Source: Dehalococcoidia bacterium
GTDB lineage: Bacteria; Chloroflexota; Dehalococcoidia; Dehalococcoidales; JAUWYK01
DNA length: 64,000 bases
Direction: 5' to 3'
NCBI GenBank assembly: GCA_030615865.1
Contig: JAUWYK010000001.1
Location: 1-64,000 of the forward strand
Part shown: in pieces, positions 40,691 to 49,353 of the stretch
Layout of the letters: every line of letters begins with the position of its first letter
Position numbering within the stretch: the stretch's first letter is position 1
The notes under the pieces: model-generated
Seen by the model: the letters and a program-made list of their open reading frames with translations, nothing else
Told to the model about the DNA's origin: nothing
Database searches by the model: none
Program-made: the position numbers and the translations under genes

Positions 40691-41947
40691 ATGAAGGGGA
40701 CGTGGAACAAATTGAGAAGAGGCGAGAAAGGGCAGGCTCTTATCATAGTCTTGATTCTGCTTTTTGTGGGTGGGTTCATCACCGCCTCCCTTCTTGGTTT
40801 TATTGCCACCGGGCTTAAAGCTGGCGAAACCTATGAGGGGGAGATGACGGGGCTCTATGCCGCCGATGCCGGCATAGAGGATACCCTGTGGAAACTACTA
40901 CATGGGTATTATTTGCCCCCCCATTATTTGACAGGTGTAAACGAGATGGGTGTAACTGTAGAACAAATAGGATATGAAGAGAGAGAGGATGGCAAATTAT
41001 ACACCCTCGAATCTACCGCTGAGTTAGCAGGAGAAACTAAAGCTATAATAATAGCCCGAGTACTGTTGGCAGGGGGGAGTGTGGCAGGAGGTGGAGAGGG
41101 TGGAGATTATAAAACAAATCCGGAAATGGCAGCCCTAAGTCTTATCAGTGAGTTTACCATTATCTTTACCACTCAGCAGCCTAACGCTAGATTCAAGGGG
41201 TGGGACGACGAAGATTACGGGGAGCCATTTGGCCACGATGACCTCTGGTCAGTGAATATGGCCACAGGTATAGGCGCACTATATCTTGATGGCGAAGATG
41301 TAATGACTAATCCTAAATATAAGATTAACGGCGTCCATTACTATCAAGATGAAGTTGACGGCTGTGACTACCTTTTAATGACAATACATACCACTGATGA
41401 TGTTGGGACACCCCCAGTTGAGTTCAACAATAATGACATATTTAAACTTCGCCTAACTGACCCGGAACAGTATGAAGCCGAGCTTATGTACACTATAGGT
41501 GCGGATGTAGTTGCCCTCAGCGCCCGAGGGCTAGGGGATGCTGAGCCTGCTAATGATATCATCCTCTTTTCCATCTCTGACCAAACTGCCATTTTAGGCG
41601 GTACTGAGTTTCATAGAGGTGAGGTAATTAAATTTGATGGCAGCACCTACACAAGGTTATTTGATGCTGATGACATTCTTCCGGGCAACCCTAATCTGGT
41701 GCTTGATGCTCTAGCTGTACTGTCGGAGTCGGACCCGCGACTGCTGCTTTCATTCGACGTCGACCCTGTGACGGGCAGCGATGGCGGACCAATCAAGTCC
41801 CAGGACATTGCCATCTGGGACCCTGACCCCGACGGCGACCCCAGCACTGACGACGACACGATAACTCTCCATATAAGCATGAGCGACGAGACAACGGCCC
41901 CGGGGGGTGGAATGACGGTGAGCATTGTCTCCTGGGAGATTAACTAA
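40691..41947 (+). CDS. PilX-like pilus assembly protein
   Basis: A 418-residue protein with an N-terminal GEKGQALIIVLILLFVGGFI helix typical of PilX/TadE-like proteins (basic, then Lys-Gly-Gln-Ala and a membrane helix), followed by EMTGLYAADAGIEDTLWKLL, the usual PilX continuation. The large C-terminal domain is acidic and beta-rich, with Asp-rich loops (DPDPDGDPSTDDD) that may bind calcium. It could be a pilus-tip or adhesin subunit. Its stop overlaps the next gene's start. Confidence 0.8.
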   Translation: MKGTWNKLRRGEKGQALIIVLILLFVGGFITASLLGFIATGLKAGETYEGEMTGLYAADAGIEDTLWKLLHGYYLPPHYLTGVNEMGVTVEQIGYEEREDGKLYTLESTAELAGETKAIIIARVLLAGGSVAGGGEGGDYKTNPEMAALSLISEFTIIFTTQQPNARFKGWDDEDYGEPFGHDDLWSVNMATGIGALYLDGEDVMTNPKYKINGVHYYQDEVDGCDYLLMTIHTTDDVGTPPVEFNNNDIFKLRLTDPEQYEAELMYTIGADVVALSARGLGDAEPANDIILFSISDQTAILGGTEFHRGEVIKFDGSTYTRLFDADDILPGNPNLVLDALAVLSESDPRLLLSFDVDPVTGSDGGPIKSQDIAIWDPDPDGDPSTDDDTITLHISMSDETTAPGGGMTVSIVSWEIN

Positions 41948-42525
41948 TGAGAATGAAGTTAAGTAGAACAGCTTTATTGATTCTGGGTACCGGCATTTTC
42001 GTTATTGCCTTTGGTATCCTTTTCATGGGCTATTCTCAGCAGTCTGGCGAGCAGGAGAGGGTGGAGGAGGAACTGTCTGCGGCTCAAGAGCTCTTGCCCC
42101 AGCTTATCTCTGAAAAGGAAGATTGGGAAAGCCAACTGACCCAATTGGAAAGCCAACTAACTCAAGCTACATCATCGCTTAACAGCAGTAAGGCAAGATT
42201 CCCCCAAGCAGTGGAGAGCATTGAATATGACGAGGAATTATTTTTAATTGCTCATGCTTGCGACCTGGAAATAACCAACCTCACCGCCTCAGAGCCGACT
42301 GACCTAGAGGTAGAGGATGTTATCTACACCGTTACCTATTTTGAAGTAGAGGTGCAGGGTGAGATAAGTGATATGCTATGCTTCATTAACACCATAGCCA
42401 CAGGTGAGTATTTCACCCCCGCTACAATAGAGCTAGTAGAAATGGAGGTTCCTGAACTTGAAGGGGCCGAGGGAAACCCGTCAGTTACCATTACGCTGGT
42501 TATCTATAGTTACCAAGGTGAATAA
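41947..42525 (+). CDS. pilO: PilO-like pilus alignment protein
   Basis: A 192-residue protein with one N-terminal membrane helix (ALLILGTGIFVIAFGILFMG), a coiled coil (EELSAAQELLPQLISEKEDW then SQLTQLESQLTQ) and a C-terminal ferredoxin-like domain with EISDMLCFINTIATGEYFTP. This is the PilO layout: a bitopic protein that pairs with PilN and links PilM to the outer envelope. It starts at TAATG over the previous stop. Confidence 0.75.
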   Translation: MRMKLSRTALLILGTGIFVIAFGILFMGYSQQSGEQERVEEELSAAQELLPQLISEKEDWESQLTQLESQLTQATSSLNSSKARFPQAVESIEYDEELFLIAHACDLEITNLTASEPTDLEVEDVIYTVTYFEVEVQGEISDMLCFINTIATGEYFTPATIELVEMEVPELEGAEGNPSVTITLVIYSYQGE

Positions 42526-42527
42526 CT

Positions 42528-43988
42528 ATGGCTAAAAGAGTTATTACCATATTCATTAGAGATGACGCTGTTAACCTACTGGTAATGGAGGGCAAGCGAG
42601 TAGAAAAGTGGGCTAGCTTGCCACTGGAGCCAGGTCTGGTTAGCCAAGGGCTCATCCTTGACGAAGCCCAGGTAGCTAACAAGCTTAAGGAGCTATTTAA
42701 GCTGGAAAAGGTAACAATGAAGAGAGTCATCGCCGGTTTAAGCGGGCACAATTCTGTATATCGCATAATAACCCTGCCCGAGCTGCCTGAAGCTGTATTA
42801 CCTGAGGCGGTAAAGCGTGAGGCGAAAAGGGTGATACCAGTACCTTTAGAGGAGGTCTACCTTTCATACCAGCTTCTTCACCCCGCCGAGGGAGAAACAC
42901 GCGTTTTCTTAGCCGCTTTCCCCCGCAATGTGGCTGACGCTTTGCACAGGACGCTGAACCAGGCAGGTCTCCAGCCCTATATTATGGATTTAGCTCCTTT
43001 AGCCCTGTGTCGAACCGTGAATGAGCCCAGGTCCATAATTGTATATACCAGGTTAGACCACCTTGACATTATGATTATGGCAGAGAGGATCCCCCAACTA
43101 ATCCACAGGCTATCCCTGCCCGGCGAGGCTGAATCGTCATCAGAAAGGTTATCAGCCATCGCTGAAGAGATTGATAGAACTATCGCTTTCTACAATTCCA
43201 GCCACCAGGAGGAGCCTTTAGATTCAACGGTGCCTATGTTTGTTTGCGGTGACCTGGCACAGGCACCGGAGAGCTGGCAATCACTGGCTGGTCAGTCAGG
43301 GTGCCCAGTGTCAATATTGCCATCGCCTGTGGAATCCCCTGAGGGCTTCGACCCGAACGAATTTATGGTCAACATAGGGCTGGCACTTAAGGAGCTATTG
43401 CCCGAAAAAGGGGAGGATAACTTTTCACTGGTAAACATTAACACCCTGCCTGAGGTTTACCTGCCCAAGCCAGTCCGTTTACCAAACATCGTTATCCCAA
43501 TTGGTCTCATCATTGGTATTGGCATACTTATCTATATGGGATTTCTCGTTTACAACAAGGCTTCTCATATCAGCGTATTGCGTTCTGAACTGGAACCCAT
43601 TGAGAGTCTTATCGCCCAAGAGAATGAGGAAATAGCGGCACTTCAGGAACAGGTTGAGCTGATAGAGCCGCAGATTGCGGCGCTAGAAGCTACTGCAGGT
43701 ATCTTTGATACCACATTTAACGCTCTGGAAGAAGTTCGTGAAGAGGTTGACGGAGATTTGAGCCAGATTGTAAGCCTGCTGCCTGAGGATATAGATTTAA
43801 CTGGGTTTGAGCATACGGGTGATAGTGTAACTGTAAAAGGCATATCTACATATGAGAGTGATATTTTCACATATGCCAGAAATTTAAGAAGTAGCGACAG
43901 CTTCTCTACGGTGATTATCTCATCTATAGAAGCGGTAGAGGAAGAGGAGGAAATCACAGGGTTTGAATTTGAGTTTCTCCTTGAATAG
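42528..43988 (+). CDS. pilM: Fused PilM-PilN pilus assembly protein
   Basis: A 486-residue protein joining two normally separate pilus proteins. Residues about 1-300 are an actin-like PilM domain (VITIFIRDDAVNLLVMEGKR, VIAGLSGHNSVYRIITLPEL). The C-terminal part is PilN-like: a short LVNINTLPEVYLP segment, a membrane helix IVIPIGLIIGIGILIYMGF, a coiled coil and a small C-terminal domain. PilM usually binds the N-terminal tail of PilN, so the fusion makes that contact permanent. It follows pilO by two bases. Confidence 0.82.
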   Translation: MAKRVITIFIRDDAVNLLVMEGKRVEKWASLPLEPGLVSQGLILDEAQVANKLKELFKLEKVTMKRVIAGLSGHNSVYRIITLPELPEAVLPEAVKREAKRVIPVPLEEVYLSYQLLHPAEGETRVFLAAFPRNVADALHRTLNQAGLQPYIMDLAPLALCRTVNEPRSIIVYTRLDHLDIMIMAERIPQLIHRLSLPGEAESSSERLSAIAEEIDRTIAFYNSSHQEEPLDSTVPMFVCGDLAQAPESWQSLAGQSGCPVSILPSPVESPEGFDPNEFMVNIGLALKELLPEKGEDNFSLVNINTLPEVYLPKPVRLPNIVIPIGLIIGIGILIYMGFLVYNKASHISVLRSELEPIESLIAQENEEIAALQEQVELIEPQIAALEATAGIFDTTFNALEEVREEVDGDLSQIVSLLPEDIDLTGFEHTGDSVTVKGISTYESDIFTYARNLRSSDSFSTVIISSIEAVEEEEEITGFEFEFLLE

Positions 43989-43997
43989 AGGGTAAAG

Positions 43998-45068
43998 ATG
44001 GATATTCTTTCACTATTACATACCGCTAAGTCAAAGGCTGCTTCTGATTTGCACCTGGTTATCTCCAGCCCGCCGCTACTGCGCATTGATGGCTCCCTAA
44101 AGCCAGTAGATAGTACCGCGCCGCTAACTGATGACGATATAAGCCAGGCTTTTCTCCAGATAACCACCGCCGAGCAAAGGGAAGATTTCAACAAGAATCT
44201 GGAGCTTGATTTTAGCTACATCCTACCTGAGGTTGGTCATCTGCGGTGCAATGCTGCCCAGCAACGCGGGGCTATCAGCCTTGCCATACGTCTGTTGCCG
44301 CCAGAGGTCCCCACCATAGATGAGCTGGAGTTGCCCATGATATGTAAGGAGCTTGCCTTAAAGCCGCGAGGGCTGGTAATAGTCACCGGACCTACCGGCA
44401 GTGGTAAAAGCACCACCCTGGCAGCTATGATTAACCACCTAAACATCAATGAAAGCCGCCATATAGTTACTATTGAAGACCCTATAGAATATATCCACTC
44501 CAGTATAAAGTGTGCTATAACCCAGCGCCAGTTAGGCAGCGATACCATGTCCTTTGCTACCGCCTTGAAGCATGTCTTGAGACAGGACCCGGATGTGATT
44601 CTGGTGGGAGAGATGAGGGATCTGGATACGGCGGCGGCAGCGCTTACCATAGCTGAGACCGGGCATCTGGTATTAACCACCGGTCATGCCCCCAGCACCG
44701 CTCAAGCCATGGAGAGAATAATAGATTTATTCCCACCCGAGGAGCGCCATCTAGCCCAGACGCGGTTAGCTTCTTTACTGATTGGTGTGCTATGTCAGGT
44801 GCTGGTCCCCCGGGCTAACGGCCCAGGGAGGATAGCTGCAATTGAGGTTATGCTGGCTAATCCGCCAGTGAGGAACCTCCTCCGTGAGGGCAAAATCTAC
44901 CAGTTGCCCAATGTAATCCGCACTCACCGAGAAATAGGTATGATTTCACTTGATGAAGCCCTGGTTAAACTCCATCTTAAAGGGGTCATCACCGGCGAAA
45001 GCCTGCTCGCTTTCTGTAATGACCGCCAGGAAGTAGAAAAGCTCATCGGCGAGATGAAAATCAAATAG
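43998..45068 (+). CDS. pilT: Pilus retraction ATPase PilT
   Basis: A 356-residue PilT-type ATPase: ASDLHLVISSPPLLRIDG, Walker A GPTGSGKSTTLAAMI, Asp box EDPIEYIH, Walker B DPDVILVGEMRD and the C-terminal AIEVMLANPPVRNLLREGK. The PilT His box usually reads as GTLHTNSA; here it is TTGHAPSTAQAMERIIDLFP. PilT drives pilus retraction and twitching motility. It is the last gene of the pilus operon, ten bases after the pilMN fusion, and is followed by a strong hairpin. Confidence 0.92.
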   Translation: MDILSLLHTAKSKAASDLHLVISSPPLLRIDGSLKPVDSTAPLTDDDISQAFLQITTAEQREDFNKNLELDFSYILPEVGHLRCNAAQQRGAISLAIRLLPPEVPTIDELELPMICKELALKPRGLVIVTGPTGSGKSTTLAAMINHLNINESRHIVTIEDPIEYIHSSIKCAITQRQLGSDTMSFATALKHVLRQDPDVILVGEMRDLDTAAAALTIAETGHLVLTTGHAPSTAQAMERIIDLFPPEERHLAQTRLASLLIGVLCQVLVPRANGPGRIAAIEVMLANPPVRNLLREGKIYQLPNVIRTHREIGMISLDEALVKLHLKGVITGESLLAFCNDRQEVEKLIGEMKIK

Positions 45069-45133
45069 CCTCTTAAAGCCTTCCCCTAATAAACGACCCT
45101 CTTTACGCTCCGGCAACAAGAATAAAACAACAA

Positions 45134-45180
45134 GAAAGCTTATTGGCAAGGTGGAAACATAACCTCACCAATAAGCTTTC
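45134..45180. terminator. Long hairpin between pilT and the pilin gene
   Basis: GAAAGCTTATTGG (45134-45146) and CCAATAAGCTTTC (45168-45180) form a perfect 13-base stem; the loop can fold further through AGGT/ACCT. It lies between convergent pilT and pilin genes and can stop transcripts from both sides. Confidence 0.7.
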
Positions 45181-45264
45181 CTAGTTTGCTTTTGCTACTA
45201 GCAGGGCTTCGAAGCCTCTAGCTAAATATATAAATAAGTTCCTGGCTAGTTTAGATGGCTACGC

Positions 45265-45603
45265 TCACGGACACGAGGCTTGCGTTACAGTACAGTCAGG
45301 ATAAGTGCCAGCGAAGGTATAGGTGCCATCTAAACCACCTATGCCACCCTCAAAGTAAGGAGCTAGGTTTCCAATTGCGGTGGGGCAGGCGTGAATCTCG
45401 GCGACATATGCCATGCTAGCTGTCGTCACCATTCGCGCTTCAATATCACACGCCTCCTGTTGGCCCTGCCCGAAGAATCTACCAAAGTTAGGCACCACTA
45501 TTGCCGCCAGGATACCGAGGATAGCTATCACCACCAGCAACTCAATAAGAGTAAAGCCCTTCTCGCCATAGCGAAAGCTCTTGAACAACCTCCTTAGTTT
45601 CAT
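45265..45603 (-). CDS. pilA: Major type IV pilin
   Basis: A 112-residue prepilin. The 15-residue leader ends YGEKG and the mature part starts FTLIELLVVIAILGILAAIV, a textbook type IVa pilin helix with Glu at +5. The short C-terminal domain contains four cysteines (near residues 52, 73, 103 and 111) that can form disulfides. The very strong ribosome binding site AAAGGAGGGAGGTG and its own promoter suggest high expression. It is transcribed against the assembly operon. Confidence 0.93.
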   Translation of the reverse strand: MKLRRLFKSFRYGEKGFTLIELLVVIAILGILAAIVVPNFGRFFGQGQQEACDIEARMVTTASMAYVAEIHACPTAIGNLAPYFEGGIGGLDGTYTFAGTYPDCTVTQASCP

Positions 45604-45665
45604 TTGTCACCTCCCTCCTTTGGTTATTTAGACTCAATTTAGCCCAACAATAGTTAGGTAGACTT

Positions 45666-45694
45666 ATGATATAATCTGACCTATCTAGGGTCAA
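45666..45694 (-). promoter_or_regulatory. Promoter of the pilin gene
   Basis: On the minus strand TTGACC (45694-45689) and TATCAT (45671-45666) are 17 bases apart, a good sigma-70 promoter about 60 bases before the pilin start codon. The repeated TAGTAAT sites lie directly upstream of the -35 element. Confidence 0.6.
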
Positions 45695-45702
45695 TAGTCC
45701 AT

Positions 45703-45819
45703 TAGTAATGATTAGCGGTAGTAATACATAGTAATATGGGGCTAGTAATGAGAGACTTTTTATGTCAGTAGTCCAATAGTAACGGTTGGCGGGCATAAAA
45801 GGGCTATAGTAATAGTAAG
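45703..45819. promoter_or_regulatory. Array of TAGTAAT sites upstream of the pilin promoter
   Basis: TAGTAAT occurs at 45703, 45719, 45729, 45743 and 45807, with the variants TAGTAAC at 45777 and TAGTAAG at 45813. Spacing is irregular. The array begins nine bases upstream of the pilin -35 element, a usual place for activator binding. One exact site and a variant occur upstream of the winged-helix gene at 48325, and two at 18690-18716. Confidence 0.5.
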
Positions 45820-45848
45820 TCAGCGTAAAAAGGGGGGTAGCTTAAGGG

Positions 45849-47222
45849 CTAAAGCTGCTTGGCTTCAAAGACCTTGATTCTCTGCCTCTGGGCAAACTGC
45901 TCGGCTTCCTTGGCAAGCCCAGGAACAGCAATGAAGACCTTATCCAAAATGCCTATATCATAGGCTTTATTATCAAAAGCAAACACCTTATCCAGTCCTA
46001 CCGGTTCCCCAGCCACCTCAGTGCCGATAGCAATATCATGAACAACAATGCCATCATCCCTGGTAGCCAGTATATCTATTTTATGTGCAGCGCCAGACCT
46101 ACCGTTAACCTTAGTATTTTCCTTTACCTCATAGCCGCGCCGCTTCAAGTATGCTATAAGCTGTGATTTGGACTTAAATTCAAAGGGCTCTCTTGGCGCT
46201 TTCACGCTGGGCTTGGCGGCACTGCTAGCCAGCATTGTCTCCAAACCCTTGACCTCAAGCACCTTTATCCTCTGCTGGCTGGCAAATTTCTCGGCTTCCT
46301 TACTTAACCCGGGGAGAACAACCAGGACCTTATCATGAATGCCAATATCATAGACTTTATCATCAAAGTCACATATCTCCCCCAGCCCTATCTCATCCCC
46401 AGCCACCTTAATGCCGATAGCAATATCATGAATAACAATGCCATCATCCTTGGTAGCCAGTATATCTATTTTATGTTCCGCCCCTGACCTGCCCTTCACG
46501 ATGGCATCTTCCTCTACTTCGTAGCCAAGTCGCTTCAGAGATTCTATGAGCTGCGATTTGGGCTTGACCTCAAACTCCAGCCAGCCTCTCTTCGCCTCAT
46601 TGAAACTATAAGAATAGATATTTACCTCGTCAATTCTATCCTGGGGGGTGAGGGCGTCGCATTTCAGGCAGCGCCATTGTATCTCCGGCTGGCTGAATAT
46701 CTCAGAGCAATCATGACACTTGCACATCAATCCCAGGCTCTGGTAGTCACCACCACCAATCCGCAGCTCCACACCACACCTGGGACATATATACCCCCCA
46801 CCAGCAACAAACTCATCTTCCAGGCCACCGAACTTACAGGAGAGATGTTCAAAGACCCTGCCCCGGGCAAAATTCCCCGAACCACATTGAGGACAACAGC
46901 TATATGGTCTTAAATTTACTGACCGGCACTGGGGACAGCGGAGAAGCCTATCAAAGAAATTCCTTGCCAATGTGTCCTTATCAACCAGGGATTCCAAAAT
47001 TGATACTACTTTCTTGCCTTTGACCTTTAATGTTTTCTCCACAACTGGATAGCTAAAGCCCAGCTCGCTGGTGAAATCAAGCTCTGGTTTAATATCAACA
47101 ATCCTCCCCGCCAGCATTTCCGTTACCAGTTTCATTGCCTCTTCGCTTCCCTCCCCCCTTGTGGCTGGTGGGATTTCAGCTGCTTCTGGAGTATCGCCTG
47201 TAGGCTTACTCACTTCTGCCAT
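45849..47222 (-). CDS. TackOD1 zinc protein with two restriction-fold domains
   Basis: A 457-residue protein. The N-terminal half is a multi-cysteine zinc module of TackOD1 type: CPQCRSVNL, CCPQCGSGNF, FEHLSCK, CPRCGVEL, CKCHDCSEIF and CLKCDAL. The C-terminal half holds two tandem copies of a degenerate Mrr-like domain (SQLIESLKRLGYEVEED, GRSGAEHKIDILATKDDG; second copy YLKRRGYEVKENTKVNGRSG). The same domain starts PilB at 36476. The Glu-x-Lys of active nucleases is absent. ATG at 47222 follows GGAGGAAG. Location between pilin and prepilin peptidase suggests a regulatory or signalling role in piliation. Confidence 0.75.
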   Translation of the reverse strand: MAEVSKPTGDTPEAAEIPPATRGEGSEEAMKLVTEMLAGRIVDIKPELDFTSELGFSYPVVEKTLKVKGKKVVSILESLVDKDTLARNFFDRLLRCPQCRSVNLRPYSCCPQCGSGNFARGRVFEHLSCKFGGLEDEFVAGGGYICPRCGVELRIGGGDYQSLGLMCKCHDCSEIFSQPEIQWRCLKCDALTPQDRIDEVNIYSYSFNEAKRGWLEFEVKPKSQLIESLKRLGYEVEEDAIVKGRSGAEHKIDILATKDDGIVIHDIAIGIKVAGDEIGLGEICDFDDKVYDIGIHDKVLVVLPGLSKEAEKFASQQRIKVLEVKGLETMLASSAAKPSVKAPREPFEFKSKSQLIAYLKRRGYEVKENTKVNGRSGAAHKIDILATRDDGIVVHDIAIGTEVAGEPVGLDKVFAFDNKAYDIGILDKVFIAVPGLAKEAEQFAQRQRIKVFEAKQL

Positions 47223-47419
47223 CTTCCTCCTCCACACGATTTAATAACTAAGCAAAGTATAATTCGCCATATAGCAGAAGTCAACAGATTTAAAGCCACT
47301 TTCTTACCCCACCAGGACTAATTACCTATAAAAAGGGTATTCGTTTTTCATTAAAGTCTCAAGGCTGGAGATAACCTTTATTGACTTTATCGGCAGAAGC
47401 ATACAAAATAGAGACCGTG

Positions 47420-48220
47420 ATGGAAGCTGTTTTTATAGTTATTTTCATCCTAGTAGGGATGATCATGGCTAGCTTCCTCAACGTCTGTATCGACCGTTTG
47501 CCCAGTAATGAGTCGCTCCTTTTCCCTGCCTCTCATTGTGCTTCCTGTCAACGCCGCCTAGCGATAAAAGACCTGATTCCCGTTTTCAGCTACTTATGGC
47601 TACGCGGTCGCTGTCGCTACTGCCAGGCTCCCATTCCCAGGCGAATACTCTGGGTGGAGATTGGCACCGGGGCCCTGTTTGGCTACCTCTACTGGCACTA
47701 TGGTTTGAGCATTGAATTAGCCGTTAGCGCTTTCTACTGCTGCCTTTTCATTGTGCTTATGGTCATTGATTTGGAGCACGGGCTCATTCTCAATAAGGTG
47801 GTTTATCCCGCAGCGGTGGTGGCTGTCATTATCGGTATCTCTGCATCGGCGGCCAGAGGGTCATTTTCTTTAACAACTCCTTTTGATGTTGTTTTCCCTC
47901 CGGGAATAGTTCAGGCTGCCATTGGTGGCGGCATTGGTCTGGTGTTGTTTTTACTAATAGTTCTCATTTCCCGGGGGGGAATGGGGTGGGGTGATGTAAA
48001 GCTGGCGGCATTAATCGGTCTAGTTACTGGGTTACCTCTGGTAATTGTTGCCTTGCTTATGGGAATAATCCTTGGAGGGCTGGTGGCTGTTCTCCTTCTC
48101 GCCCTTAAGATAAAGAAACGGAAAGAGGCTATCCCTTTCGCTCCCTTCCTTTCTTTAGCTGCTATGGTTACCCTGTTGTGGGGAAGTAACATCCTCAACT
48201 GGTATCTGGGACTATTTTAG
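47420..48220 (+). CDS. pilD: Prepilin peptidase PilD
   Basis: A 266-residue membrane aspartyl protease that cleaves and methylates prepilins. The N-terminal domain has ASFLNVCIDRLP and the zinc pair CASC...CRYC, and the catalytic aspartates are in VIDLEHGLI and GGMGWGDVKL (G-x-G-x-x-D). About eight membrane helices follow. I choose the ATG at 47420 (MEAVFIVIF); a TTG at 47381 would add 13 residues without membrane character. It serves the four or so prepilins of this locus. Confidence 0.92.
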   Translation: MEAVFIVIFILVGMIMASFLNVCIDRLPSNESLLFPASHCASCQRRLAIKDLIPVFSYLWLRGRCRYCQAPIPRRILWVEIGTGALFGYLYWHYGLSIELAVSAFYCCLFIVLMVIDLEHGLILNKVVYPAAVVAVIIGISASAARGSFSLTTPFDVVFPPGIVQAAIGGGIGLVLFLLIVLISRGGMGWGDVKLAALIGLVTGLPLVIVALLMGIILGGLVAVLLLALKIKKRKEAIPFAPFLSLAAMVTLLWGSNILNWYLGLF

Positions 48221-48324
48221 CTGCTTTATTATGATTATGGCTAACCTCTTGACAAACCCCCCTTGACTAGGGTAGCATATAGCCTAATAGTAATAGGTCA
48301 AGAGTAATAGATGGCAGGAAGATA

Positions 48325-48594
48325 ATGAAACTAGAACGCCGAAGGTCCAGCATGGAAGTGATAGCCGATATATTAAGGCTAGGTGAAGCTGGCAAGACTG
48401 AAATAATGTATAGCGCCAATATGAGCTATAGCCAGCTGCAAAAATACCTCAGCTTCTTGCTGCACCTGGGGCTAATAACCAAAGTAACGGTGGGCAATCC
48501 CATCGTGACCTATAGAGTGACCAGGAAAGGTCTCAGGCTGCTAAGAAATATAGATAGTATCCTGGAAATGCTTGAGCTAACCGAGGAAGATTAA
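48325..48594 (+). CDS. Archaeal-type winged-helix regulator (HTH_45-like)
   Basis: An 89-residue protein: RRSSMEVIADILRLGEAGKT, then EIMYSANMSYSQLQKYLSFL and a wing VTYRVTRKGLRLL. The A-G-K-T-E-I-M-Y-x-x-N-x-S-Y-x-Q-L-Q-K-Y block is the hallmark of a winged-helix family abundant in archaea. It lacks other domains. TAGTAAT and GAGTAAT sites lie 20-40 bases upstream of its start, which suggests it may bind this motif and also control the pilin gene. Confidence 0.8.
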   Translation: MKLERRRSSMEVIADILRLGEAGKTEIMYSANMSYSQLQKYLSFLLHLGLITKVTVGNPIVTYRVTRKGLRLLRNIDSILEMLELTEED

Positions 48595-48727
48595 CCTTTA
48601 GACTTTTAGGAGTCTTTGAATCAAAATGGAGCCGGGCAAGTATTTTCGTTACTTGCGTTCATCAACAAGGCACAAGGTCCAAAATCGTTCTGAGCCTCTA
48701 AACAGCGCTAATTTGGAGAGAGATTTT

Positions 48728-49141
48728 ATGGGCGAAAAAAGAATGCTGATAATGCCGGCGGAGGTTATTAATAAGATTGATGATAACCGTGGAGATATGA
48801 GTCATGCTGAATTCATTGATTTTTTGATTGATAGCCAACTAAAAGAAGAGGTCAAAGAGCAGTACACTAGCAAAGAAGAGATTCTTTCTTTGATTGACAG
48901 TCAACTAAAAGAAGAGGCCAAGAAACAACATTATGCCACCAAGGAAGAAATGCGTACTTTTGAGCAGGATATGAAGAGCCTCCTTAAAACCTTCCTCGAC
49001 TTCTTTGTTAGCTATGGGCTTGAACTGGGTAAACAATCGCCCAAAGCTGAATTTGAGGAGCTAAGCAGCAAGCTGGAAGAGCTGGAAAACCATCTAGCCT
49101 CTGAAGGTGAGAGCAAAGAGGCTAAGATTAAATGGAAATAG
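48728..49141 (+). CDS. Coiled-coil hypothetical protein
   Basis: A 137-residue protein. GEKRMLIMPAEVINKIDDNR and GDMSHAEFIDFLIDSQLKEE look like a ribbon-helix-helix-type N-terminus, repeated partly as SLIDSQLKEEAKKQ, then a helix and a C-terminal coiled coil EFEELSSKLEELENHL. The ATG at 48728 has GGAGAGA upstream; the frame from 48626 has no ribosome binding site. It follows the winged-helix gene on the same strand and may be co-transcribed. Confidence 0.6.
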   Translation: MGEKRMLIMPAEVINKIDDNRGDMSHAEFIDFLIDSQLKEEVKEQYTSKEEILSLIDSQLKEEAKKQHYATKEEMRTFEQDMKSLLKTFLDFFVSYGLELGKQSPKAEFEELSSKLEELENHLASEGESKEAKIKWK

Positions 49142-49196
49142 TTCCCCGGGCTTATTAGCCGGGAAACCTTTCGTCTCCCCCGCAGGCGCTTTTGAA

Positions 49197-49226
49197 ACCC
49201 TTCTCCCCTGGAGAAGGGTTTTTTTA
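49197..49226 (+). terminator. Rho-independent terminator
   Basis: AACCCTTCTCC and GGAGAAGGGTT form an 11-base stem with a three-base loop, followed by TTTTTTT. A second hairpin (CCCGG/CCGGG at about 49146-49163) precedes it. It ends the transcript of the 48325-49141 genes. Confidence 0.85.
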
Positions 49227-49353
49227 TTAACCTCAAGCGGTAGAACATTGTTCTAGAACATTATACCTTCCCTTTGTTAGCGCCATCTGTCATATTCAGA
49301 ATAGGGAATTCGCCATTTGATGCATAAAGATAAAGGCAAAGGGAAGTTTTAGC

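Noticed and set aside
43643..44194. A 183-residue minus-strand frame across the pilMN/pilT junction
   Set aside because: Serine-rich antisense shadow of two strongly supported pilus genes.
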